A stretch of 64,000 nt of DNA, taken from the NCBI GenBank assembly GCA_903881085.1, contig CAIRSA010000017.1, positions 1 through 64,000 on the forward strand, given 5' to 3'. A program made the position numbers and the translations under genes. Source of the DNA: an uncultured Acidobacteriia bacterium (GTDB taxonomy: Bacteria; Acidobacteriota; Terriglobia; Bryobacterales; Bryobacteraceae). Under the pieces are notes generated by a model that had not been told where the DNA came from, did no database searches, and saw only the letters and a list, made by a program, of their open reading frames with translations. Positions 36,121 to 43,484 of this stretch are shown in pieces; the stretch's first letter is position 1, and the number at the start of each line of letters is the position of its first letter.

Positions 36121-36192
36121 GGCCGATTGGCAATCGGCCCTCCGGCGTTCCGAAAAGGGCGAGTCCCACTCGCCCGCAGATTACCAATCTGC
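36121..36192. repeat. Triple stem-loop repeat (copy 3 of the family)
   Basis: Three consecutive palindromes: GGCCGATTGGCAATCGGCC (36121-36139), GGGCGAGT-CCC-ACTCGCCC (36157-36175) and GCAGATT-ACC-AATCTGC (36176-36192). The last two match the two-module element at 23362-23397, showing a repeated mobile or structural unit. Confidence 0.88.
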
Positions 36193-36203
36193 CCCACGAT
36201 ACA

Positions 36204-36866
36204 ATGGAAGCTGTGAAACTATTATTGGTTCTCAGCTTCCTCCCCATGCTTTCGGCGCAGCCGGTGCCGGCCAAACCGAAGGTGGAAGAATACCCTGCTC
36301 ATGCTTCGGGCGCGAAGGGATCGATCGGTGCGGAACTGATGGTGCACGTGGTTTCCTCTGACGGCAAGAGCTACTTTGTCCCCGATTACTTGACCGTCGA
36401 AGTGGCTGTCTATCCGTTGAAGGAGGAGTCGCTAATGGTCGCCATCTCGCATTTCACCCTGCGCATCAACGGCAAAAAGCAGGAACTGCTGACGCAGTCA
36501 CCGGGCTTCGCAGCCAGTTCTTTGAAGTACCCGCAGTTTTCGTCGCGTCCCTCGGGCTCTGCTTCGGCTGGCATAGGCATGGGCGGCGTCACCATCGGCG
36601 GTCCGCGCCAGCAGCCTCGTGTCCCCGGCGAAGAAGGCTCCACGGGGCCGACCATCTCAAACCCCACGGGCAACTCAACATCCAGCAGCGATGCGCCGGT
36701 TACCGCCGCGGACGCGGTTGTCAACGCCGCGTTGGCCGAAGGGCCGGCCACGCATCCCATTGCCGGGTATCTGTATTTCCCTTTTCAGGGCGATGGAAAA
36801 AAGGCCAAGAAGGTGGAACTGATCTATCGCGGACCGGCCGGCGAGATTACTTTACCTCTACGCTAA
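36204..36866 (+). CDS. Secreted protein of unknown function
   Basis: A 220-residue protein with a signal peptide (VKLLLVLSFLPMLSAQP). It has a beta-rich N-terminal half (SYFVPDYLTVEVAVYPLK, HFTLRINGKKQELL), a Gly/Pro/Ser-rich middle, and a final beta segment (HPIAGYLYFPFQGDGKKAKKVELIYRG, shown as HPIAGYLYFPFQGD and KKVELIYRG). No family recognised. Its end overlaps the convergent MFS gene by 20 bp. Confidence 0.65.
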   Translation: MEAVKLLLVLSFLPMLSAQPVPAKPKVEEYPAHASGAKGSIGAELMVHVVSSDGKSYFVPDYLTVEVAVYPLKEESLMVAISHFTLRINGKKQELLTQSPGFAASSLKYPQFSSRPSGSASAGIGMGGVTIGGPRQQPRVPGEEGSTGPTISNPTGNSTSSSDAPVTAADAVVNAALAEGPATHPIAGYLYFPFQGDGKKAKKVELIYRGPAGEITLPLR

Positions 36867-38016
36867 ACCGCATCTCCAGCCAGAGCAGGGAAGTGAGTAC
36901 GAACACCATAATCGCGCCGATCATGGGGATCAACATCACCACTCCGATGCCAAACGCATCCGAGAGAAATCCCAGGCTCCACGGCGCCAGCAGGCCGCCC
37001 GAGATGGCGAAGGAAAAGATGCCGTTGAAGTGCCCGGGGCGATAGTACGGAAACTTGCCGCCGATCTTTTCCACCACCAGCGGATAGATGGGAGCGAAGC
37101 CAGCGCCCAGCAGCAGGATCCCCACGAAGGCTCCGGAAACGTTATTGGTGGCGGTTAGAATAATTGAGCCAAACAATGCCGCGATCGTGCTGCCGAACAA
37201 CAGGTGGGTGTGTTTCACGTAAGGCATCGCAGTCTGCGCGATCACTCGTCCAATCAGCAGCGAAAACCAATAGAATGCTAGCAGAAACAGGCTGCTTGCC
37301 GGACTGACGCCAAGGCGTTGGCTCAAGAACAACGGCAGCCATCCGGCGATCGACCACTCGCTTCCAAACTGAAAAAACAACAACAGCAGAAACACCACTC
37401 CGCTGAAAGACCGGAAGTCACCCAACGCTGGCTTCAGCGCGGGCCGCTGTTGCGATGCTACAGCGGGAAATGTGGAACGGGCATAGAATATGCAGAAGAA
37501 CCCAGGGATGATGGCGATGATGCCAAGAATGCTGGGGACCGTGTATACATAGAACGTGCCTGCAACCAGCAACGATGTGACCAGCGATCCGAGGCCGAAC
37601 ATGGCCCCGGCGATGTTCATAGTAGCCGCGGGATTGTGGGAATAGAGCGGTGAGATCGCTTCGAATACGGCCACGTGCAGCAGTCCCAGGCTGAGGCCGA
37701 TCAGAAAGAGTCCGGCCATACGCCACTGCGGCTCTACCGGCCCGGAAACCGTGGCCAGAAACAAAAGCGAAGCCGTCGCCAAGCCGCTGGAAAGCGCCAG
37801 GACGAATTCAATGGGACGCACTGCAAGTAAGGCCCGGGCAGCCCGCATCGAAAGCAGCACGCCCAGATTCATGCTGAAGAAATACCATCCGATGATGCTA
37901 TACCCGGACCGGATGTGATGGCCCCAGGCCGGCAGAATCGCTCCCAGCAGCGAGAACAGTTGCCCCGACATGAAGAAGGCAGGCAGGGACTTCCTTGCGC
38001 CGGAAGAGAATGGCAT
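36847..38016 (-). CDS. MFS transporter
   Basis: A 389-residue major facilitator superfamily transporter with about twelve hydrophobic segments, of the kind related to FucP/sugar permeases (GWYFFSMNLGVLLSMRAARALLA, GSEWSIAGWLPLFLSQRLG, ILLLGAGFAPIYPLVVEKIG). The substrate is not identifiable. It faces away from the RNA/micropeptide unit at 38.3 kb. Confidence 0.85.
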   Translation of the reverse strand: MPFSSGARKSLPAFFMSGQLFSLLGAILPAWGHHIRSGYSIIGWYFFSMNLGVLLSMRAARALLAVRPIEFVLALSSGLATASLLFLATVSGPVEPQWRMAGLFLIGLSLGLLHVAVFEAISPLYSHNPAATMNIAGAMFGLGSLVTSLLVAGTFYVYTVPSILGIIAIIPGFFCIFYARSTFPAVASQQRPALKPALGDFRSFSGVVFLLLLFFQFGSEWSIAGWLPLFLSQRLGVSPASSLFLLAFYWFSLLIGRVIAQTAMPYVKHTHLLFGSTIAALFGSIILTATNNVSGAFVGILLLGAGFAPIYPLVVEKIGGKFPYYRPGHFNGIFSFAISGGLLAPWSLGFLSDAFGIGVVMLIPMIGAIMVFVLTSLLWLEMRFSVEVK

Positions 38017-38266
38017 TCCTTTATTTTACTGATTCCGGGAGCGAATGGTTACGGGAATCCGGATATTGGGCAGCGCGAATTGCTAAGTAGTTGTTTCTTT
38101 AGCAAAGGTGATTCTGGCCAGTGGATTGCAAGAGAAATGGCAGGGTTCTTCAGGGTTCTGTTCTTTAGGTGGGTGTGTTGCCTCGACCGCGGCCGCTTCT
38201 CTTCTTCTCCGATACGGGGAGCGGCCAATCTTTTACACACAAAACATTTTTCCATCATTTTGTTTG

Positions 38267-38295
38267 TTGACTTTTTTCCGGATTGGCTCTAATCT
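38267..38295 (+). promoter_or_regulatory. Sigma-70-type promoter for the 38.3-kb RNA unit
   Basis: TTGACT (38267-38272) and TAATCT (38290-38295) are separated by exactly 17 bp. A start of transcription near 38302 would leave about 29 nt before the ATG at 38331. Confidence 0.65.
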
Positions 38296-38330
38296 GATCT
38301 CATCACTGAAAAAGGAGGTGGTCCAGTCTA

Positions 38331-38378
38331 ATGAAAATAGGTTGTAAACCCACGCGTAGCGAGGTGGCCGACTGTTGA
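38331..38378 (+). CDS. Micropeptide of 15 residues
   Basis: ATG 38331 opens MKIGCKPTRSEVADC, followed by TGA. It is preceded by AAAGGAGGTGGTCC (38311-38324), which differs from the complement of the consensus 16S anti-Shine-Dalgarno end (AAAGGAGGTGATCC) at one position. The peptide is basic at first and contains Cys at positions 5 and 15. The stop codon falls in the loop of the first inner hairpin, so translation would probably alter RNA folding. Too short for ordinary gene finders; function unknown. Confidence 0.5.
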   Translation: MKIGCKPTRSEVADC

Positions 38379-38474
38379 GTCGGATGCACTAATGTAGTGT
38401 CTCGTTCAGTGACGAGGCTGACGTTCCTGTGGACCGGCTTGCCTCGCTGCGCTACGCGGCAATAACTACCCGAA

Positions 38475-38506
38475 ACCCCTGCTTGCGAGCGGGGGTTTTC
38501 GTTTTT
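38475..38506 (+). terminator. Rho-independent terminator of the 38.3-kb unit
   Basis: CCCCTGCT-TGCG-AGCGGGGG forms an 8-bp stem with one G-T pair, followed by TTTTCGTTTTT. Confidence 0.85.
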
Positions 38507-38540
38507 AAATAGGGCCGCTTTAAAACGTGGCGTAGTTCTA

Positions 38541-38549
38541 TGCTACAAT
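38541..38549 (+). promoter_or_regulatory. Extended -10 promoter for rpmE
   Basis: TGCTACAAT matches an extended -10 element. The likely start of transcription is near 38556, only about five bases before the rpmE ATG, so the mRNA may be leaderless. Confidence 0.45.
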
Positions 38550-38560
38550 CGTGTTTAGTC

Positions 38561-38800
38561 ATGAAAGCTGGAATTCACCCCGCATACAGCGAAGTCAGCG
38601 TAATCTGCGCCTGTGGTCATAAGTTTGTGACCCGGTCGGCGCACAAAGGCGACATTCGCGTTGAAATTTGCTCCTCTTGCCACCCGTTCTTCACGGGCCG
38701 CCAGAAGCTGGTCGACACCGAAGGACGCGTTGATCGCTTCCAAAAGATGCTGCAAAAGACTTCTGCGATCAAGCAGAAGAAGGCCGCCGAGAAGAACTAA
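38561..38800 (+). CDS. rpmE: 50S ribosomal protein L31
   Basis: A 79-residue zinc-containing L31: [22 protein letters not shown] with CxC, and [12 protein letters not shown] with CxxC, giving the four-Cys zinc site of the C-plus paralogue, then GRVDRFQKM. The start is ATG 38561; the frame open from 38540 is not needed. No Shine-Dalgarno is visible, consistent with a leaderless transcript. A terminator follows. Confidence 0.96.
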   Translation: MKAGIHPAYSEVSVICACGHKFVTRSAHKGDIRVEICSSCHPFFTGRQKLVDTEGRVDRFQKMLQKTSAIKQKKAAEKN

Positions 38801-38818
38801 CTCTCACTCAGACATTGG

Positions 38819-38854
38819 AAAAGGCGCGGGACGAAAGTCTCCGCGCCTTTTCTA
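38819..38854 (+). terminator. Rho-independent terminator after rpmE
   Basis: AAAAGGCGCGG (38819-38829) and CCGCGCCTTTT (38841-38851) form an 11-bp stem around an 11-nt loop, followed by TTTTCTATTT. Confidence 0.88.
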
Positions 38855-38879
38855 TTTATCGGTTGCTTGCTGATCTTAA

Positions 38880-39287
38880 TTAGAAGCCGGGAGGGCCCGA
38901 GCGGTTTTTCTGGCGGTTGGCTTCGCGTTCTTTGCGCAGTTTTTCGTATTCGGCGCGCTGAGTTTCAGTCAATATTCCGTTGATCTGTTCGATCTGCCCT
39001 TTTTGGATGGCATCCGTCTCGGGCTTCGAACGCTCACGCAACTCATCGAACTTGTTGCGCGTCTGGTCCAGGATGCTGTTGAGCTTGGCAGCCTGCTCCT
39101 CGCTGAGAGTCAAGCGGGTCTGCATTTCGCCCATATAACGCTTGCGGTATTCATCAGGAGTCCTCGGCCGTGTGCCTGCTCTTACCGATCTTGCATTGTA
39201 AAGATGCAGCCCAAAGGCCCCTACCGCCATACCGCTGGCGAAGACGAGCAACAGATAGGTAGCGACTTTCAAACTGCCAGGCTTCAT
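38880..39287 (-). CDS. Periplasmic Spy/CpxP-like helical protein
   Basis: A 135-residue protein with one N-terminal membrane anchor (VATYLLLVFASGMAVGAFGLHLY) followed by a helical domain with the pattern LTLSEEQAAKLNSILDQTR and INGILTETQRAEYEKLRKE, as in Spy/CpxP/heavy-metal-resistance proteins (LTxxQ-type). It is last in a sigma factor operon and could be an envelope stress chaperone or sensor. Confidence 0.75.
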   Translation of the reverse strand: MKPGSLKVATYLLLVFASGMAVGAFGLHLYNARSVRAGTRPRTPDEYRKRYMGEMQTRLTLSEEQAAKLNSILDQTRNKFDELRERSKPETDAIQKGQIEQINGILTETQRAEYEKLRKEREANRQKNRSGPPGF

Positions 39288-39293
39288 GTTTAA

Positions 39294-39638
39294 CTAGTTC
39301 TCCTTCTCGGAGGATCCTTGCTGCCCATAGGCGTCCGTTGGGGTCACGTCACTGTACGCAAGAATTTCGTGCTCATCGGCCAAGGCATCGATGTAGGTGG
39401 TCAGCGATGAGGTTTGAGGAATCGCGGTAACCAGGAACAAGCCCATCACCATGCATAGCCCCAGGGCTACCGTGACAAATTTTTGTGCGAGCTTTTCAAA
39501 GCCGAAGGTCATCGCCTTCCGCGCTTCGATATTCTTCCACATTGTCGGTGAAAAGTTTGCCGATACCACCGGCTCATCAAATGACTGCTTGTACTGGGCT
39601 AGAAGACTATCGAACTTGTTTTCGAAATCGTTTCCCAT
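39294..39638 (-). CDS. Putative anti-sigma-like membrane protein
   Basis: A 114-residue protein from ATG 39638, positioned 7 bp after AGAGGG; two upstream ATGs are less well placed. It has a cytoplasmic N-terminal helix set (FENKFDSLLAQYKQSFDEP, WKNIEARKAMTFGFEKLA), one transmembrane segment (FVTVALGLCMVMGLFLVTAI) and a short periplasmic tail. No ZAS Cys motif is visible. Position between a sigma factor and a Spy-like protein supports an anti-sigma role, by inference. Confidence 0.6.
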   Translation of the reverse strand: MGNDFENKFDSLLAQYKQSFDEPVVSANFSPTMWKNIEARKAMTFGFEKLAQKFVTVALGLCMVMGLFLVTAIPQTSSLTTYIDALADEHEILAYSDVTPTDAYGQQGSSEKEN

Positions 39639-39701
39639 GGCCATACCCTCTTTCCTCATCATAACTCGAACAACATTATGCTGTTCGACGCAGCAGAGTG
39701 T

Positions 39702-40274
39702 CTATTCGTTACCTGCTTCACGAGCTTCAAAGGCCTTGATTACCCTCTGCCTGGCTCGAAACAACCGCACCTTCAAGGCGTTTTCATTGACGCTGTAGAC
39801 TTTTTCCAGCTCCTTCAACGATAGACCTTCCACTTCCTTCAGCAGCAGCAAAATCCGGTCTTCCTCGCTGACAGCTCCCAGCAACTCCTGCACCTGTTCG
39901 CGCAGTTTGTGCCTGCGCCGCGATTCCTGGTCTGCCTCGCTGCCGGCGACGGCGTCAGCCATAATCACCTGCTGCTCGGACAGATCGGCCATTCTCGACT
40001 CCCCGCGCCGCTTCTGCTTGCGTAAATAATCGTACGCTGCGTTAACGGTCAGCCGGTAAAGCCAAGGCTCGAATACTTCCGGTGTCCGGAGTTGATCCAG
40101 CGAAAAATAAAGCCGGAGGAAAACTTCCTGCCCCACATCTTCCACGTCTTCAGGCCTGCCTATCAGCCTTGAGATCGTACCCAAAATGCGCTTCCTATAC
40201 GCGGTCACGACTTCGTTGAACGCGGCATCGTCGCCGCCCTGCGCTCGTTTAATGAGTTCGAAGTCTACCAGCAT
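39702..40274 (-). CDS. ECF RNA polymerase sigma factor
   Basis: A 190-residue sigma-70 family ECF factor. Region 2 reads FNEVVTAYRKRILGTISRLIGRPEDVEDVGQEVFLRLY (conserved parts: AFNEVVTAYR, DVEDVGQEVFLRLY), and region 4 is LLGAVSEEDRILLLLKEVEGLSLKELEKVYSV with ALKVRLFRARQRV. ATG 40274 is used; a GTG seven codons upstream is the alternative. It heads the operon with the anti-sigma-like and Spy-like genes. Confidence 0.9.
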   Translation of the reverse strand: MLVDFELIKRAQGGDDAAFNEVVTAYRKRILGTISRLIGRPEDVEDVGQEVFLRLYFSLDQLRTPEVFEPWLYRLTVNAAYDYLRKQKRRGESRMADLSEQQVIMADAVAGSEADQESRRRHKLREQVQELLGAVSEEDRILLLLKEVEGLSLKELEKVYSVNENALKVRLFRARQRVIKAFEAREAGNE

Positions 40275-40355
40275 GCCGTCAACCCGGGCGGCCACTGGTA
40301 GGGCGAAAAATATACCCTAACCAAATGGCGAACAACCAAGTAGTTAGGTTACCAG

Positions 40356-40390
40356 AAAAAAAGCGGAGCAGCATGTTGCGCCCCGCTTTG
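40356..40390 (-). terminator. Rho-independent terminator, minus strand
   Basis: Read on the minus strand, AAAGCGG and CCGCTTTTTTT flank a GC-rich loop, giving a 7-bp stem and a seven-T tail. It lies about 80 bp after the 67-residue gene at 40470-40673. Confidence 0.75.
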
Positions 40391-40469
40391 TGTATTTTAT
40401 TATGTTGCCGGTCTACTCCGCCATGTTGGCCGTGAGTCCGTCCGGCTAAAGGATATACTAAAAAGTGCG

Positions 40470-40673
40470 TCAGGAGGCTAACAATCCTGCCCACTTGCTA
40501 ATGTCTTCGGTTCTCATCCCGCCGAGGGTGAATTGGCCTGCATGGCAGCGGCCGTATTCGTCCAGGCTTCGGATCAGGTTCTCGACGGTTGCGTGCCGTT
40601 TGTAGAGGATGATCAGTTCATCCTCTATGGAACCTTCACGGTAGGGGGGAGGCTGTATAATCTCAGTGGCCAT
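40470..40673 (-). CDS. Small hypothetical protein
   Basis: A 67-residue acidic/neutral protein without signal peptide or membrane segment (IEDELIILYKRHATVENLI, SLDEYGRCHAGQFTLGGM). I recognise no family. A minus-strand terminator follows at 40356-40390, which supports it being expressed. There is no clear Shine-Dalgarno. Confidence 0.55.
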   Translation of the reverse strand: MATEIIQPPPYREGSIEDELIILYKRHATVENLIRSLDEYGRCHAGQFTLGGMRTEDISKWAGLLAS

Positions 40674-40928
40674 GTCATAGGTGTACCAGTACCATTGGCT
40701 AGATGCAATGCCCTATTATGAGGGTGGTGGAGTAAGTATTTTGAGGGTATGGCATGCACTTCCATGAAGGTGGCTGCATTTATACGATATTGATGTAAAT
40801 ACCGTGCTAAAATGGAAGGATTCCTCATTTAACAGCTATGCTCAACCCTACAACCGAGCTTGGCACAACGGAAAATGTATGGGTCTGAATACTAGAATTG
40901 GGCTGGCCTGGCCCAGCACGAACGGTCA
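40674..40928. other. Intergenic region upstream of the helicase gene
   Basis: 255 bp without a supported gene. It has a GGGCTGGCCTGGCCC palindrome near 40901-40917 just before the helicase start. No convincing paired -35/-10 promoter was found. Confidence 0.4.
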
Positions 40929-43250
40929 ATGGATTTCCTCCAAGGTTTGAACCCGCAGCAGCGGGAAGCTGTTTGTTATGTCGAAGGCCCGCTTCTGATC
41001 CTCGCCGGCGCCGGAAGCGGAAAGACGCGCGTCATCACGCACCGCATCGGGCACATGATAAGGACGCAGGGGATTTACCCTTCGTCGATCCTGGCTGTCA
41101 CCTTCACCAATAAAGCGGCTGAGGAGATGCGGACGCGCATCGGAAAATTGCTTCAGGAATCGGACTGGCAGCGTCTGCCGCAGGTTTCGACCTTTCACTC
41201 GTTCTGCGTCCGCCTGCTGCGCCGCAGCGGAGCGAATCTGGCGCAGATACGGCCAGGCTTTACCACCACCTTCAACATCTACGACTCCGACGATCAACTG
41301 GCCCTGATGAAGCAGATCTTCCGCACGCTGTCGCTGGATGAGAAGTTCATGAAGTACAACGCGGCGATCTCTGTAGTCAGCAACGCCAAAAGCAATCGCG
41401 AAACGCCGCTCGACTTTCAGAAGAAGCCAGACCCGAAGATGCAGAAGTTGGCGGTGATCTATGAGCGTTACGAGCAGGCACTGCGCCAGGCCAACGCACT
41501 GGATTTCGACGATCTTCTGCTTGAGACTGTGCGTTTGCTGCGCCACGATACGGAGATGCGCGCACAGTATAACCGGGCCATCCAGTATCTGATGATCGAC
41601 GAGTATCAGGATACCAACCGCTGCCAGTACGACATCATGCGCCTGTTGTCGGACACACACAAGAACGTCTGTGTGGTGGGTGACGAAGACCAGTCCATTT
41701 ACGGATGGCGTGGCGCGGACATCAAGAATATTCTCGATTTTGAAAAAGACTTTCCCAAGGCCAAGGTCATTCGGCTGGAGCAGAATTACCGCTCCACCAA
41801 AAACATTCTGGATGCGGCCGGCGCGGTTGTTGCCAACAACAAGATGCGCAAGGGCAAGACGCTTTGGACGGATTCGGAAACGGGCAATCGAATTGGCTTG
41901 TACGAAGGTCTGGACGCGGAAAACGAAGCGCTGTTTATCGCCGATCAGATCGATAAAGTTCTGCGCGAATCGCGCGAACAGCGTGTGGCGGTGTTGTATC
42001 GCACCAACTTCCAATCGCGCCAGATTGAAGAGGCGTTGCGCCGCTACAATTTGAAATACGTGGTTGTGGGCGGGTTCAGTTTCTATCAACGGGCCGAGAT
42101 TAAGGACATGCTGTCGTACCTGAAGTGCGCGCAGTCGCCTGACGATTCGATCAGCGTCTATCGCATGATCAATACGCCTGCTCGCGGAATCGGCAAGACA
42201 ACGGTGGAAGAGATCCAGAATTATGCTGCTCAAAACGGATTGAGCGCATGGGGCGCGCTGGGCAAAATGTTGGAAGACAAGCATTTTTCTTCGCGTGCCG
42301 AAAATGCCCTGTCGCTGTTCCAGAAGCTGCTGATTGAACTGCATGAAGCAGCCCAAACCAAACCGGTTTCCGATGTCCTTCGTTTGATTGTGGAGCGCAG
42401 CGGATATCAGCGCATGCTCGAAACCGATCTGTCGCCGGATTCGCCCGCGCGCGTGGAAAACATTTCGGAATTGTTGAATGCCGCGGCTGAAGCTGTCGAG
42501 CGCGGCGAAACAGTGAACGATTTTCTTGATCATGCGGCGTTGGTTGCGGACTCTGACGGTATTGATGGCGAAGCGCGAATCAATCTTCTTACGATTCATA
42601 ACGCCAAGGGCCTGGAGTTTCCATCCGTGTTTGTTGCGGGGATGGAAGAGGGTTTGTTTCCGCACAACCGCTCGCTGGATAGCGAATCGCAAATGGAAGA
42701 AGAGCGCCGTCTTTGTTACGTTGCAATGACACGCGCCGAGGGACGACTGACTCTAAGTTGGGCTCGTTTCCGCCGCAAATTCGGTGGAGGACCCAATGAG
42801 CCTACCATCCGTTCGCGGTTCCTGCGTGAGGTTCCAGCGCGTCTGATTGAACCACTGGGCAAGCAGACATCTGTACCGCAGGTAGATCTTTTCGCTGAAC
42901 AACATGAGGTGCGCGAAACTGCCAAGCGCAACATGTACACTGGAAAGACATATAATTCATTAGAGAACATATCGCAGTTCTTTGAGCAGCGGGGATTGCC
43001 CCCGCCTCCAAAAGCGGCGGCCGCGCCGCTGGCTCAAGCGCCACAAGCGCAGAGACCGGCGCCGGTTGCAAGACCGCCAATGCCGAAGAAGAAATCGGTT
43101 GTAGGCATGACGCTCAACCATTCGAAGTATGGGCGGGGCACAGTGCTACGCCAGGAAGGCGAAGGTGACGATATGAAAGTCACCGTGAGCTTTCCGGGCT
43201 ATGGCCTAAAGAAATTGATCGCTAAATTCGCAGGATTGAAAGTAGACTGA
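40929..43250 (+). CDS. UvrD/PcrA-family DNA helicase
   Basis: A 773-residue superfamily 1A 3'-5' helicase in DNA repair and replication. Walker A is AGAGSGKT (residues 26-33), with LNPQQREAV as Q motif, VTFTNKAAEEM (Ia), DEYQDTN (II), GDEDQSIYGWRGAD (III), LEQNYRS (IV), TIHNAKGLEFP-VFV (V) and EERRLCYVAMTRA (VI). Past residue 690 comes a Pro/Ala linker and a C-terminal Tudor-like tail (GMTLNHSKYGRGTVL), as in PcrA/UvrD. Its stop overlaps a small basic-protein gene by 1 bp. Confidence 0.93.
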   Translation: MDFLQGLNPQQREAVCYVEGPLLILAGAGSGKTRVITHRIGHMIRTQGIYPSSILAVTFTNKAAEEMRTRIGKLLQESDWQRLPQVSTFHSFCVRLLRRSGANLAQIRPGFTTTFNIYDSDDQLALMKQIFRTLSLDEKFMKYNAAISVVSNAKSNRETPLDFQKKPDPKMQKLAVIYERYEQALRQANALDFDDLLLETVRLLRHDTEMRAQYNRAIQYLMIDEYQDTNRCQYDIMRLLSDTHKNVCVVGDEDQSIYGWRGADIKNILDFEKDFPKAKVIRLEQNYRSTKNILDAAGAVVANNKMRKGKTLWTDSETGNRIGLYEGLDAENEALFIADQIDKVLRESREQRVAVLYRTNFQSRQIEEALRRYNLKYVVVGGFSFYQRAEIKDMLSYLKCAQSPDDSISVYRMINTPARGIGKTTVEEIQNYAAQNGLSAWGALGKMLEDKHFSSRAENALSLFQKLLIELHEAAQTKPVSDVLRLIVERSGYQRMLETDLSPDSPARVENISELLNAAAEAVERGETVNDFLDHAALVADSDGIDGEARINLLTIHNAKGLEFPSVFVAGMEEGLFPHNRSLDSESQMEEERRLCYVAMTRAEGRLTLSWARFRRKFGGGPNEPTIRSRFLREVPARLIEPLGKQTSVPQVDLFAEQHEVRETAKRNMYTGKTYNSLENISQFFEQRGLPPPPKAAAAPLAQAPQAQRPAPVARPPMPKKKSVVGMTLNHSKYGRGTVLRQEGEGDDMKVTVSFPGYGLKKLIAKFAGLKVD

Positions 43251-43411
43251 TGAACACAAAGACTATTGAAGACAAAGTAGAACGTAAAGAAGCAAAGCGC
43301 GTTGCCCGTAAGAAGGCGCCGGCGAAGGCCAAGCGCGCCGCCGGAGTGAACCGCGGCGACAACAAGAAAAAAGTGAAGAAGATGGTCAAGGGCCAGACTC
43401 GTAAGCGTTAA
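43250..43411 (+). CDS. Very basic 53-residue protein
   Basis: ATG 43250 overlaps the helicase stop (TGATG). The product is MNTKTIEDKVERKEAKRVAR followed by KKAPAKAKRAAGVNRGDN and KKKVKKMVKGQTRKR, with about 22 Lys/Arg. It resembles lysine-rich tails and small nucleic-acid-binding proteins, without a named family. A GC-rich hairpin follows. The tight junction implies co-translation with the helicase. Confidence 0.6.
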   Translation: MNTKTIEDKVERKEAKRVARKKAPAKAKRAAGVNRGDNKKKVKKMVKGQTRKR

Positions 43412-43421
43412 TAGTAAAGAA

Positions 43422-43452
43422 AGAGGGGCCAGGCTTGTGCCGCGGCCCCTCT
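43422..43452 (+). terminator. Possible terminator or attenuator hairpin
   Basis: AGAGGGGCC (43422-43430) pairs with GGCCCCTCT (43444-43452), a 9-bp stem. The plus strand lacks a clean T-run afterwards, so termination is uncertain. It lies 33 bp before the permease start. Confidence 0.45.
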
Positions 43453-43484
43453 ATATAACAATTCCTTCCGCTTCGGAGGCACGC

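Larger units (their letters stand above)
38302..38506 (+). ncRNA. Candidate structured RNA/leader with embedded micropeptide
   Basis: The predicted transcript runs from the promoter at 38267 to a terminator ending near 38506. A closing stem joins CGCGTAGC (38353-38360) to GCTACGCG (38451-38458), with GCGAGG/CCTCGC extending it. Inside are hairpins CCGACT-GTTG-AGTCGG (38368-38383), CACTA-ATG-TAGTG (38387-38399) and CTCGT-TCAGTG-ACGAG (38401-38416), making a multibranch fold. I do not recognise the class. Whether it works as RNA or only through the peptide is open. Confidence 0.6.

Noticed and set aside
38108-38347. 80-residue plus-strand frame upstream of and across the RNA unit
   Set aside because: It runs through the promoter and Shine-Dalgarno of the RNA unit in another frame and has no ribosome site or family similarity.
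40926-42692. 588-residue open frame antisense to the helicase gene
   Set aside because: The helicase is unmistakable on the plus strand. The long minus frame is a GC-driven shadow, rich in His and Arg, with no family motifs.
43437-43484. Upstream extension of the permease
   Set aside because: It starts inside a hairpin; GGAGG points to TTG 43485.
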